From NCBI GenBank assembly GCA_018004935.1, contig JAGNBF010000004.1, positions 96,971 through 154,051 on the forward strand: a stretch of DNA of 57,081 bases. The letters run 5' to 3'. Positions 1 to 7,785 of the stretch are shown here, piece after piece. The translations under genes were made by a program, and so were the position numbers. The notes under the pieces are model-generated. The model saw nothing but the letters and a program-made list of their open reading frames with translations, had not been told where the DNA came from and ran no database searches. The first letter of the stretch is position 1. The number at the start of each line of letters is the position of its first letter. The DNA is from Chloroflexota bacterium (GTDB lineage Bacteria > Chloroflexota > Anaerolineae > Promineifilales > Promineifilaceae).

Positions 1-1415
1 GCCCAACATGGCGCACCCGTCTCATCCATAAGGGCTTGCAGATTGGCCGCTTCTTCGGCCAGAACGGTGGCAATGTCTTCCCCATTCAAGACGATACGGT
101 CAAAGGCATTGCGGTAAATCTGGTTGATTTCACCACCCCGATCACCCAGACCCACGGGCAATAGGGCAGGTAGCGCGTCTGCCGAATTGGCCTGGGCCTC
201 AACAGCGCTCGCTTCCAGGGCAACCCCGGCGGGTAAGTTGGAGAAATCCACACCACTGACCACCGGGAAGAAGGCGAGATCGTTCAATATCATCTGCTGG
301 GTGGCGGGTTGGGTCAGATAATCAATCAGGGCGATGGCGGCTTCGGGATTGGCGGCACTGGCGGGAATAGCCAGCCCTACTACCACCGGCATGAAACCAC
401 GACCGGCTGGTCCAGCGGGGGCCGGGAAGGCCACGAAGTTATCCGGTTCGGTGTTGAAGGCGTCAATGAGGCGGGCGGTATGATCAAAGACTACCCAGAC
501 TTCACCGGCCAGCAAGGGTTCTTGCATGAATTCGTAGTTGATGGATTGGGGGTGAATGGTCGGCCATAAGGAATCACGCACCCATTCCATCATCGCGGCC
601 GCGTCCTGGCTTTGGAAGTTTGTCACCATGCCCCCCGTGAACGAAGGCCACAGATACCCTTCCAGGAAGCGTTGGAACAGACCGGCATGGGGCAAACCAC
701 AACGGGGTTCACCCGTTTCGTCCAGGATGTTCTGACACCATTGACCAAACTGCTCCCAGGTCAGGGCATTGAGGTCGGCCCCATCCGGCAAGTAGGGCAG
801 AGCGTCCACATGGGCGGCCATGATGTAAGTCGCCTGCATCCAGGGAATGTAATACAGGAAATCATCCGTCCCTAGCAGGCCCGTCTCCAGGAATGCCGGA
901 GCAAATTCCCGATCTGCGGCCAGGTCTTCGGCAATGTCAATCATATTCATCAAGGCATCCTCACGCGCCAGCGGCGGGAATGTGCCATGAAGTGCCCCTA
1001 CAACATCCACTTCCCCTTGTGTGGCTTGTTCACCTGCCAACACCAGGTCCAACAGTGGCCCTTCCTCAGAGGCGGTGAAGTCATAACCGGCCGCCATCAG
1101 AATGGCGCGGAAGGCTTCTTGCTCTTCGACCGGTGAAAACTGGGTGGAGAAGAAGACCGCTTGCGCCATCGTTTCGGCAGTGGGTTCGACCACGACTTCT
1201 TCGGTTGGCTCAGCCATCACTTCTTCGGTTGGCTCAGCCATTTCCTCTTCCGTAGGTTCTACCATCACTTCCTCGGTGGGTTCGGTGGTATTTTCGGTGG
1301 GGGTGTTGTTCGCGGCCGCGGGCGTATCTGTGGCCTCATCCGTATTTCCACCACAGGCAACCAGGAACAAAATCGCCACGAGTAACAATGCAACTAGTTT
1401 TGTCATTCTGGACAT
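1..1415 (-). CDS. ABC transporter sugar-binding lipoprotein, 3' end outside window
   Basis: The frame is open from an ATG at 1415 to the window edge (about 471 residues) with no stop, so the gene is cut at its C-terminus. A purine-rich AAGGAGAG lies just upstream of the ATG. Residues 1-22 form a lipoprotein signal (a hydrophobic run ending LVAC, lipobox Cys near residue 20). A low-complexity linker of four PTEE-type repeats follows, then a mature domain with the look of family 1 extracellular solute-binding proteins (for example GLAIPASAANPEAAIALIDYL and AFFPVVSG near the C-terminal end). The likely role is capture of a sugar or oligosaccharide outside the membrane for an ABC importer whose permeases would lie beyond position 1. 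The adjacent LacI-type regulator fits sugar control. The substrate cannot be told from sequence. Confidence 0.88.
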   Translation of the reverse strand, partial: MSRMTKLVALLLVAILFLVACGGNTDEATDTPAAANNTPTENTTEPTEEVMVEPTEEEMAEPTEEVMAEPTEEVVVEPTAETMAQAVFFSTQFSPVEEQEAFRAILMAAGYDFTASEEGPLLDLVLAGEQATQGEVDVVGALHGTFPPLAREDALMNMIDIAEDLAADREFAPAFLETGLLGTDDFLYYIPWMQATYIMAAHVDALPYLPDGADLNALTWEQFGQWCQNILDETGEPRCGLPHAGLFQRFLEGYLWPSFTGGMVTNFQSQDAAAMMEWVRDSLWPTIHPQSINYEFMQEPLLAGEVWVVFDHTARLIDAFNTEPDNFVAFPAPAGPAGRGFMPVVVGLAIPASAANPEAAIALIDYLTQPATQQMILNDLAFFPVVSGVDFSNLPAGVALEASAVEAQANSADALPALLPVGLGDRGGEINQIYRNAFDRIVLNGEDIATVLAEEAANLQALMDETGAPCW

Positions 1416-1757
1416 GATTCTTCTCTCCTTTTGTAAAATTGGAATAACTCTATACGTCAGAAACCGGGTTTTTCTCTGGTAGGGTATGAGCTGGCCTAAA
1501 CAAAAACCCGGTTTCTCCAGCGAGAGTGTTGGGTCTTGGGGATTTCGTGGGGTACGGGCAACCCTTGTGGTTGCCCCACACGGGGCAGGCACAAGGCCAG
1601 CCCGTACATATAGTGTCAACCCCCTGAATTCCCAAAGAACCAAAGTGTTTTTTGGGCCGCAAATTTCCTCAAGTGAAATTTACGGCCCAAAGGCAACGGG
1701 ACGAACGATTGGTTGGTGGTAGGGGTGGCCGAAAATAAGCCACGCCACGGGAAAAGA
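1416..1757. repeat. Intergenic repeats: 15-bp dyad, family A copy, hairpin
   Basis: No gene is visible in this 342-nt gap. A perfect 15-bp inverted pair lies at 1459-1473 and 1502-1516 (AGAAACCGGGTTTTT and its complement). A full family A repeat runs from about 1529 to 1641, starting GGGTCTTGGGGATTTCG and ending CCCCTGAATTCCCAAAGAAC. A further hairpin spans 1652-1690 (arms TTGGGCCG/CGGCCCAA extended by AAATTTC/GAAATTT). None is followed by a convincing T-run in the direction of the LacI gene that ends at 1758, so I do not call a terminator. Confidence 0.75.
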
Positions 1758-2795
1758 TCAGGCCGGGTCGGGTGTGTTGATGGGGCTACCACTAGACTCG
1801 CGCACGATAAGGGTAGGGGTTAGGAGAATGTGGGGTTCAAGCAGAGGACGATGGTTAATAATATTGATCAGCATGGCGCAAGCCTGGCGTCCGATCTCAT
1901 AAATGGGTTGGTGTACCGTCGTCAACGCGGGAGTCGTGTAAGCAGATAAAGGAATATCATCAAAACCACCAATAGCGATGTCCTTGCCTACCTGTAAGCC
2001 GCGTTGTTGTACGGTTCGCATAGCCCCAATAGCCATTAAATCATTACCGGCAATGATGGCCGTGGGTAATGGTTTTAAATCTAACAGTTGTTCCACTTTT
2101 TCGGCCCCGCCGCGTTGGGTCAGATCCCCTTCCACCACCCATTCCGGCATTACGGGTAGGCCGTTGGCGGCCATGGTCTGGTAGTAACCCTGCAAACGGT
2201 ACCGGCCAAACATAAACGTCACCGGCGGGATAATGATGGCAATGCGACGATGTCCCAGATTGATAAAATGTTGTACGAGCAGGCTCATACCGGCCTGGCT
2301 GTCCTCGTCAACATAGGGGTAATCAAATTCACATTCGGTACGACCAAAGGCGACAAAGGGACATTGTTCCTGGCTTAGGCGTTTAATGCGGGGATCATCC
2401 ACGCGGGTACGCACAATGATCAACCCATCTACCCAATCCCCTCTGGCGGCCCGTGCATAGGCCTGATGCTCGCCTTCGCTATCTGGTGCGTGTGCCGACA
2501 CCATCAAGTCATAGCGGTGCGCGGCCGCTTCGTTGCCAATACCGGCGATAAATTCACTAAAAAAAGGGTCGGAGAAACGAGGCCCGAAGGTGGGCATGAT
2601 AAAACCCAGCGTATCGGTGCGTTGTTTTTGCAGGCGTTGGGCGGTGAGGTTGGGACGGTAGCCGAGTTCGTCCGCGGCCGCGATTACTCGTTGACGGGTT
2701 TCCGCTGAGACATCACTGTAGCCCGCCAGCGCCCGCGAAGCAGTGGTCACAGAAATACCTACTTTATCGGCCACGTTTTTGAGCGTTGCAGGCAT
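1758..2795 (-). CDS. LacI-family transcriptional regulator
   Basis: The protein is 345 residues from the ATG at 2795, the start that puts the LacI-type helix-turn-helix at the very N-terminus (LKNVADKVGISVTTASRAL, then the hinge-region LGYRPN). A GGGGAAAG ribosome site precedes it. The open frame extends 46 codons further upstream, but that part covers the promoter and operators and is not coding. The rest is a periplasmic-binding-like sugar sensor fold, with typical phrases DGLIIV, AIIAGNDLMAIGAM, GGFDDIPLSAYTTPALTTVHQP and a VRESS C-terminus. It is probably a repressor released by a sugar or sugar phosphate. It sits beside a sugar-binding lipoprotein gene read in the same direction, so it likely controls that uptake locus and, from the operators in its own promoter, itself. 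Confidence 0.95.
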   Translation of the reverse strand: MPATLKNVADKVGISVTTASRALAGYSDVSAETRQRVIAAADELGYRPNLTAQRLQKQRTDTLGFIMPTFGPRFSDPFFSEFIAGIGNEAAAHRYDLMVSAHAPDSEGEHQAYARAARGDWVDGLIIVRTRVDDPRIKRLSQEQCPFVAFGRTECEFDYPYVDEDSQAGMSLLVQHFINLGHRRIAIIIPPVTFMFGRYRLQGYYQTMAANGLPVMPEWVVEGDLTQRGGAEKVEQLLDLKPLPTAIIAGNDLMAIGAMRTVQQRGLQVGKDIAIGGFDDIPLSAYTTPALTTVHQPIYEIGRQACAMLINIINHRPLLEPHILLTPTLIVRESSGSPINTPDPA

Positions 2796-2836
2796 TTTCT
2801 TTCCCCACTTGTGGTAAACTTTCTCTGAATAACCGT

Positions 2837-2891
2837 ATCCAAAACGTTTTGGATGTCTTTTCAGTGTAATCCAAAACGTTTTGGGTGTCAA
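2837..2891 (-). promoter_or_regulatory. Autoregulated promoter with two LacI-type operators
   Basis: Reading the minus strand, TTGACA at 2891-2886 is a perfect -35 box. After a 17-bp spacer, TACACT at 2868-2863 serves as -10. The spacer itself contains the palindrome CCAAAACGTTTTGG (2871-2884). A second perfect 18-bp palindrome, ATCCAAAACGTTTTGGAT, occupies 2837-2854, about +2 to +19 of the predicted transcript. The two AAAACGTTTT centres are 32 bp apart, three helical turns. A/T-flanked palindromes centred on CG are the known operator form of the LacI family, so binding here by the regulator at 1758-2795 is a strong inference. Confidence 0.85.
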
Positions 2892-2933
2892 TGAAAGAAC
2901 AACAATGGGATATACCCATAAATCGTGGGGCAC

Positions 2934-2967
2934 AGACCTGACAGGTTTCTAGAACCTGTCAGGTTTC
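2934..2967. repeat. Family B palindrome ahead of the antiporter gene
   Basis: A 12-bp perfect stem built from ACCTGACAGGTT and AACCTGTCAGGT ends about 20 bp before the antiporter ribosome site. Five further copies of this hairpin occur in the window (7113, 17926, 18304, 29494, 44515). Lying in the 5' region it could affect the transcript, but as a family repeat it may simply be an insertion. Confidence 0.8.
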
Positions 2968-2996
2968 CCACAAATTAACCTTGTAAGGAGGCTATC

Positions 2997-5003
2997 TTGG
3001 AATTTTTACACTTACCGTTAGAAGAACCCGTTCCTATTTTTACGTTAGTCCTGCTCATTATTTTATTAGTCCCTTTGGTGCTTAAAAGAATCCGGGTACC
3101 GGGTCTTATCGGCCTGGTAATTGCCGGTATGATTATCGGCCCCTATGGTCTGGCCATTCTGGAACGTGACGCCAGTATCATTTTGTTTGGCACGGTGGGG
3201 TTGTTGTACCTGATGTTTCAGGCTGGACTAGAGATTGACCTGACCGATTTCATGAAAAACCGCCATCGGAGCCTGCTCTTTGGTTTGCTATCGGCTCTGA
3301 TACCGGTCGTGAGTGGCACATTATTAGGCCGTTACATTTTGCATTTTAGTTGGGCGGCCTCGATTTTGCTTTCCAGTATGTTAGCTTCTCACACCTTACT
3401 GGCTTACCCTATTGTCAGTCGGATGGGTATTTCCCGTAATCAGGTCGTCGCCATAACGATTGGGGGCACCTTAATCGCTGATACGATTGCGCTTATCATC
3501 CTGGCTATAATCGCTGGGTCACAGAATGGGCCATTGGATACCCTGTTTTGGCTGAGATTATTGATTGCCATACCGGTGCTAGCCGTGGTTGTGGTGGGTA
3601 TTTTCCCCCGGATTGGGGCCTGGTTTTTCCGCAATGAACAGAGTGATGGTAGTGCCCAATATATATTTGTGCTGTTGGTCGTGTTCGCGGCCGCGTTCCT
3701 GGCCGAGATCGTCGGTCTGGAACCCATTCTGGGGGCCTTTCTGGCTGGCCTGGCCCTCAACCGGCTCATTCCTCACACATCACCCCTCATGAATCGGATC
3801 GAGTTTGTGGGCAATGCCCTCTTCATCCCCTTCTTTTTGATCAATGTGGGTATGTTGGTTGACTTGCAGGTTTTGTTGCAAGGGGGCAATGTCCTCATCG
3901 TTGCCGGGGCGATGATTTTTCTGGCGGTTGTTAGCAAATGGTTGGCCGCGTTTATTGTTCAACAACTGTTTCGTTATTCCGTCACAGAGCGTAACCTGGT
4001 TTTTGGTTTAAGTGCGGCCCGTGCGGCCGCGACACTGGCTATTGCCCTTGTAGGTTTTGATCTGGCCCTGTTTGATGAAGATGTCTTAAATGGTGCCGTC
4101 CTGATGATTCTTATCACTTCGTTGATCAGCACATTTGTCGTGGAAAACGCCGCCCGCAAACTGGCGATCACCGAAAAAGAGCACCGGCCCAACCTCACGG
4201 ACATACCAGAGCGAATCCTCGTTCCCATCAGCAATCCAGCGACCATTGAACAGCTCATTGACCTGGCGGTTATGGTCAAAAACCCGCAATCACCAGAGCC
4301 GCTTTATCCATTAGTGGTGGTAAAAGATGATGAAACGGCCCGGGAACGGGTTCTGTCCAGCCGCAAAACTTTGACCACAGCCTTAAAACATGCGGCCGCG
4401 AGTGACACAAACATCGAAATCGTTTCCCGAGTAGACCTCAATGTTGCCAATGGTATCCGTCGGGCCATTCAGGAGAAAGTCATTACCTGTGTCATCTTGG
4501 GCTGGAACGGCGAAGTTACTCCCAGCCGTCGCATCTTTGGTACCGTGTTAGACAACCTGCTAGACAGCACCAGCCAAATGATTCTTGTGAGCAAACTCAC
4601 CCACCCCCTTAACCTTACCCGGAAAATCGTAGCCCTCTTGCCTGCCTATGCTGAATGCGAACCCGGTTTTGGTCATTGGCTGGGAGCATTAGTGAGGCTG
4701 GTGCGCCAAACGGGGGCACCACTCCATTTTTACGGTACACCAGACTCCTTAAACGCCTTAAAGAACCTGGCTCCTACGCCCTTCTCATCCATCAAAGTTT
4801 CTTATCACGAGTTCACTGATTGGGATGATCTCCTCATCATGGGGCGGGAAATCACCCGAGACGATCTTCTCCTCATCATTTCGGCAAGAGAAGACACGCT
4901 TTCTCATATGCATCAACTCAACGACATACCCAGCAAACTGGCAAAACATTTTGCCCCCTACAGTTTCGTTATTCTTTACCCGGAACAAAACGCGATGGAG
5001 TAG
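2997..5003 (+). CDS. CPA2-type monovalent cation:proton antiporter with C-terminal stress-protein-like domain
   Basis: The 668-residue protein starts at a TTG (2997) preceded at 5 nt by a near-ideal TAAGGAGG. Residues 12-385 are a dozen or so hydrophobic helices of the Na+/H+ exchanger (KefB/NapA-like, CPA2) fold. RVPGLIGLVIAGMIIGPYGL marks the first helices, and an ion-site aspartate lies in LIADTIALI (Asp162). From about residue 395 to the end the protein is soluble and has alpha/beta spacing like universal stress proteins (ERILVPISNP start). No RCK/TrkA-N nucleotide domain is seen. It probably exchanges Na+ or K+ for H+ at the inner membrane for pH or ion homeostasis. It is transcribed alone, ahead of the stress cassette. 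Confidence 0.9.
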   Translation: MEFLHLPLEEPVPIFTLVLLIILLVPLVLKRIRVPGLIGLVIAGMIIGPYGLAILERDASIILFGTVGLLYLMFQAGLEIDLTDFMKNRHRSLLFGLLSALIPVVSGTLLGRYILHFSWAASILLSSMLASHTLLAYPIVSRMGISRNQVVAITIGGTLIADTIALIILAIIAGSQNGPLDTLFWLRLLIAIPVLAVVVVGIFPRIGAWFFRNEQSDGSAQYIFVLLVVFAAAFLAEIVGLEPILGAFLAGLALNRLIPHTSPLMNRIEFVGNALFIPFFLINVGMLVDLQVLLQGGNVLIVAGAMIFLAVVSKWLAAFIVQQLFRYSVTERNLVFGLSAARAAATLAIALVGFDLALFDEDVLNGAVLMILITSLISTFVVENAARKLAITEKEHRPNLTDIPERILVPISNPATIEQLIDLAVMVKNPQSPEPLYPLVVVKDDETARERVLSSRKTLTTALKHAAASDTNIEIVSRVDLNVANGIRRAIQEKVITCVILGWNGEVTPSRRIFGTVLDNLLDSTSQMILVSKLTHPLNLTRKIVALLPAYAECEPGFGHWLGALVRLVRQTGAPLHFYGTPDSLNALKNLAPTPFSSIKVSYHEFTDWDDLLIMGREITRDDLLLIISAREDTLSHMHQLNDIPSKLAKHFAPYSFVILYPEQNAME

Positions 5004-5482
5004 TGGCTACCACTAATTAACAATTATCCCCCAACTAGGGGATAACAATACCCCCTGACCAGCGGATGAAACCAACTGTTATTTCTGTTAGCCTTAGATA
5101 GTAGTGAGAAGACCTAAATATTTAAAAACATAGACACTGTGGTCATGAAGCGGTCTGGACGGAGGCGACTCGCAGTCAAAAGACATCAGCAACGTGCCCG
5201 GTGAAAAATAGAGTTAAAAGGCGTCTCTCTCATTAAACCAATGGGTTGGCTTATGCACAACCAGGGGAATAACCATCATACCTGGCGAAAGCAGACCCGA
5301 TGACACGGTTGCCGCTGAATGCGCACAACAGATCAGACAAATGGGTAAGTAAACACCCTAAAAAGCCATCACTGTTCCCCACCCCCCTCTATTACTGTTG
5401 ACGACGACTTATAACAGTGCCCCCAGGCGTCAACATTCACAAATTAGGGTTGTTAATCTAAATACCCTAAAAGGATCACATG
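5004..5482. other. Gene-free stretch before csbD-like gene
   Basis: This 479-nt stretch shows no open frame of note and none of the repeat families found elsewhere in the window. A short ACCCTAAAA motif occurs at about 5355 and 5464, the second just before the CsbD ribosome site, and CCCCAACTAGGGG forms a small hairpin near 5030. I see no clear terminator or known RNA. A stress promoter for the next gene is expected here but I cannot assign it. Confidence 0.5.
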
Positions 5483-5689
5483 ATGAACCAAGACATTTTT
5501 GAAGGCAAATGGAAAGAAATGAAAGGTCAGGTCAAAGAATGGTGGGGCAAACTCACCGACGACGACCTGGAACGAGTGGAAGGCAAGGCCGACCAACTTG
5601 TTGGTTTACTCCAACAGAAGTATGGCTACACCAAAGAGTACGCCGAAGAGGAAATCAACCGGCGGTTGGAAGCGGCCAAAGTCCACTAA
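5483..5689 (+). CDS. CsbD-family stress protein
   Basis: This 68-residue, highly charged, soluble protein has the full CsbD pattern: FEGKWKEMKGQVKEWWGKL, then DDLERVEGKADQLVG and a C-terminal EEINRRLE helix. I place the start at the second of two adjacent ATGs because the AAGGA ribosome site is 7 nt before it. CsbD proteins are general-stress (sigma-B type) proteins of unknown biochemical role. Here it heads a run of small membrane/stress genes, which fits the usual company of the family. A family A repeat begins 3 nt after its stop. Confidence 0.95.
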   Translation: MNQDIFEGKWKEMKGQVKEWWGKLTDDDLERVEGKADQLVGLLQQKYGYTKEYAEEEINRRLEAAKVH

Positions 5690-5692
5690 AAT

Positions 5693-5806
5693 CGTTGGGT
5701 TTTCACGATTTCGCGGGGTACAGGCAACCCTTGTGGTTGCCCCACACGGGGCAGGCACAAGGCCAGCCCGTACATCTGATGTCACTCCCCTGAATTCCCC
5801 ACAATC
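5693..5806. repeat. Family A repeat
   Basis: This full-length copy of about 114 bp begins CGTTGGGTTTTCACGATTTC, contains the inner inverted pair GGGCAACC/GGTTGCCC-type core, and ends CCCCTGAATTCCCC. It lies directly behind the CsbD stop codon. Compare copies at 1529, 7671, 17999, 20872, 27581, 27697, 29226, 44156 and 44816. Confidence 0.8.
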
Positions 5807-5884
5807 CCTCTTTCTTAATGGAGAAGAGGCACAAACTAAATTCGATTACATGACTGGCTCATGTAATTTAAAAGAGAGTCCAAG

Positions 5885-6154
5885 ATGAACTTCATTATAT
5901 GGCTTATCGTCGGCGGTCTTATCGGTTGGGTTGCCAGTATGGTCATGCGTACAAATGGACAACAGGGCCTGGTGCTCAATGTCGTTGTAGGTATTGTGGG
6001 CGCATTGGTGGCAGGTTGGTTCCTTACACCCTTGTTTGGCATCGCTACCATTAACCAGAACGACTTCAGTGTGCCCGCTTTGTTGGTGTCCCTGATGGGA
6101 GCTGTCATCCTGCTGGCCGTTGTCAATTTATTCCGCCGGATGTCCTTTCGTTGA
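5885..6154 (+). CDS. GlsB/YeaQ/YmgE-family stress membrane protein
   Basis: This 89-residue protein has three hydrophobic helices and the glycine-rich signature of the family (FIIWLIVGGLIGWVASMVM, then GIVGALVAGWFLTPLFG). Such proteins, also called transglycosylase-associated, are small inner-membrane proteins induced in stationary phase or by envelope stress; their molecular role is not established. A GAGAG purine stretch precedes the ATG. The next gene begins about 70 nt downstream and the cassette CsbD-GlsB-YggT-like-YtxH is consistently co-oriented. Confidence 0.92.
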   Translation: MNFIIWLIVGGLIGWVASMVMRTNGQQGLVLNVVVGIVGALVAGWFLTPLFGIATINQNDFSVPALLVSLMGAVILLAVVNLFRRMSFR

Positions 6155-6225
6155 CTCCGGCCTTTCATTCACGATCACCCGCGCAGTCGTTCCACACCTC
6201 TGGGCGGGTGATCAGAAGGGTTCAC

Positions 6226-6666
6226 ATGGTACCGCATCAAGTGACAGAAGTCAGAACATCCCAACGAGAATTGGACCAAAACCAACGTCTATTCACGTTT
6301 AAAGCCACCCAACTGATCTGGCTGGGTCTGGGATTACTCGAAGCCCTCATTGCCTTACGCATTGGGCTGAAGCTCATTGGGGCCAACCCCGATAGCCTGT
6401 TTGCCACCTTCATCTACAACTTCAGCGATATCTTTCTCTTCCCCTTTGCGGGGTTGATTGGTACCCCTGTCGTTGGGACTATGGTTTTAGAACTTTCTTC
6501 CATCATCGCCATGGGTGTTTATGCATTACTGGCCTGGGCACTCGAACGAATCGTGTGGATGATTTTCTACCGTCCCCGTGGGCCAGTCGTTGGCGTCACA
6601 CAAACAACAACTCGCGAACCGGATGCTGTCATACGAACGACGACCAGCGAACGGTATAACGAGTAA
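6226..6666 (+). CDS. YggT-like membrane protein
   Basis: From the ATG at 6226, with AGAAGGG 5 nt upstream, the protein is 146 residues. The open frame continues back to 6151, but that start would overlap glsB and has no ribosome site. A 35-residue polar N-terminus is followed by two long hydrophobic segments (LIWLGLGLLEALIALRIGLK and the region LELSSIIAMGVYALLAWALERI) with the IYNFSDIFLFPFAGLI loop between them, as in YggT/YlmG proteins. The tail is Thr/Arg-rich and soluble. YggT relatives act in membrane organisation and osmotic tolerance; the exact function here is unknown. Confidence 0.75.
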   Translation: MVPHQVTEVRTSQRELDQNQRLFTFKATQLIWLGLGLLEALIALRIGLKLIGANPDSLFATFIYNFSDIFLFPFAGLIGTPVVGTMVLELSSIIAMGVYALLAWALERIVWMIFYRPRGPVVGVTQTTTREPDAVIRTTTSERYNE

Positions 6667-6683
6667 ACAGAGGTAATCAGACA

Positions 6684-7055
6684 ATGAAAAATAATAACCG
6701 CAATGCTAAACACGAAGTCAACACCCTCAACCGCTTTTTAGCTGGATTGTTGTTTGTGGCCGGAACGCTGGTGGGGGGCCTGATTGGTGCGGGGGCGATG
6801 CTCCTGATGGCCCCGCAATCAGGCAAAAAGACACGCAAACAACTATGGCGGCGAGGTCAGGATATGCGTGAGCAGACCAGTGACACCATAGAAGATGGCA
6901 TGAAACAGGTCCGCACCAAAGCTCACAAGGTCTCAACCAAGATTCACAAGCAGGCCGAAGAGTTACAACAACGCGGGCAGGATGTACTTGATCATCAAAA
7001 AGAGCGTTGGGCCGCTGTGGTGGAAGCCGGAAAAACGGCCGTAAACGGCGATTGA
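6684..7055 (+). CDS. YtxH-domain stress protein
   Basis: This 123-residue protein carries one transmembrane helix near residues 18-40 (FLAGLLFVAGTLVGGLIGAG) and then the YtxH motif LLMAPQSGKKTRKQL. A charged, Lys/Gln-rich helical tail follows and probably forms a coiled coil or membrane-surface amphipathic helix. YtxH proteins are general stress proteins that accompany CsbD. The gene starts 17 nt after the YggT-like stop, with AGAGGTAAT as ribosome site, so the two are probably co-transcribed. Confidence 0.9.
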   Translation: MKNNNRNAKHEVNTLNRFLAGLLFVAGTLVGGLIGAGAMLLMAPQSGKKTRKQLWRRGQDMREQTSDTIEDGMKQVRTKAHKVSTKIHKQAEELQQRGQDVLDHQKERWAAVVEAGKTAVNGD

Positions 7056-7078
7056 TCTAAGTGATCGTTCGGAATTAA

Positions 7079-7449
7079 CTTAGGGTTCGTAAAAATATAA
7101 CTTCCCGGTTTAGACCTGACAGGTTTTCGGAAACCTGTCAGGTCTTGACGGAACTTAATCTTTTACAGGCCCTTAGCGGTTTTTAGATTGCGGCAGTCTT
7201 GAAGACTGCCGCAATCTAGCGAACTTATTCACGAACAATTACTAAGGGTTCGCTCGTAAACAACTTTGGAGTTTGCTGTGGCCGGTCTCCTGACCGCGCC
7301 ACCCAACTTAATTCCAAGTGAACCCTAAGTAGGTGTATCTTCTCAATAGCTTGGGATGCACGGGTTGGTCTCTTGACCATGACCGCTGGTGACTCGGTCA
7401 GGAGACCGGCCACAGCAAAACCCTAAGTTAAAAACGAACGATTACTTAT
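7079..7449. repeat. Intergenic repeat block: family B, 16-bp dyad, two inverted family C copies
   Basis: This gene-free stretch is built of repeats. 7079-7176 is the long form of family B, with outer sequence TAGGGTTCGTAAAAATATAA and hairpin at 7113. At 7185-7217 two 16-bp arms (AGATTGCGGCAGTCTT and complement) flank a single G. Family C copies lie at 7255-7331 and 7388-7449 in opposite orientation; their shared core is CCGGTCTCCTGACC. A Y-shaped RNA or cruciform could form from the C pair. Confidence 0.8.
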
Positions 7450-7486
7450 GACCCGTGTTACCAACCCTTCGTAAAGGAGAAATATC

Positions 7487-7645
7487 ATGTTGTGGACTAT
7501 CATCGTCATTCTTTTAATCCTGTGGTTGCTCGGCTTTTTGGGTGGGAACATCAGTCCCCGAATGCCCCGCACCGGTAATTGGATTCACATTCTGATTGTT
7601 ATCGCTGTCACACTTCTCATATTGCAACTCATTGGCGCGGTTTAG
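7487..7645 (+). CDS. 52-aa membrane protein, Lmo0937/DUF5670-like
   Basis: This short gene has a clear AAAGGAGA ribosome site 7 nt before its ATG. The 52-residue product begins MLWTIIVILLILWLLGFLGG, has a short polar loop (PRMPRTGNWIH) and ends in a second hydrophobic helix. That is the size and pattern of the Lmo0937-family small membrane proteins, common beside CsbD/GlsB/YtxH genes. Role unknown. Confidence 0.8.
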   Translation: MLWTIIVILLILWLLGFLGGNISPRMPRTGNWIHILIVIAVTLLILQLIGAV

Positions 7646-7670
7646 CTTTTGCTTGTCAGGCAGTGCCAAT

Positions 7671-7740
7671 TTTGGGTCTTTGGGATTTCAGGGGGTTGCC
7701 CCTACAGATGGTGTCAACCCCCTGAAATCCCGAAGACCCA
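7671..7740. repeat. Short family A repeat with terminal inverted repeats
   Basis: A 70-bp version of family A in which only the ends and a short centre remain. The left arm GGGTCTTTGGGATTTCAGGG pairs with the right arm CCCTGAAATCCCGAAGACCC across about 25 nt. This copy shows the family has inverted ends and an interior that can be lost, a MITE-like trait. Confidence 0.8.
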
Positions 7741-7785
7741 TGGTGTAGTAATGGATTGTAAAACAAGCCATTGGGAAAGGGCATA

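Noticed and set aside
2796-2933. 46-residue N-terminal extension of the LacI regulator
   Set aside because: It covers the -35/-10 boxes and both operators and has no protein-like pattern; the HTH domain normally starts at the N-terminus.
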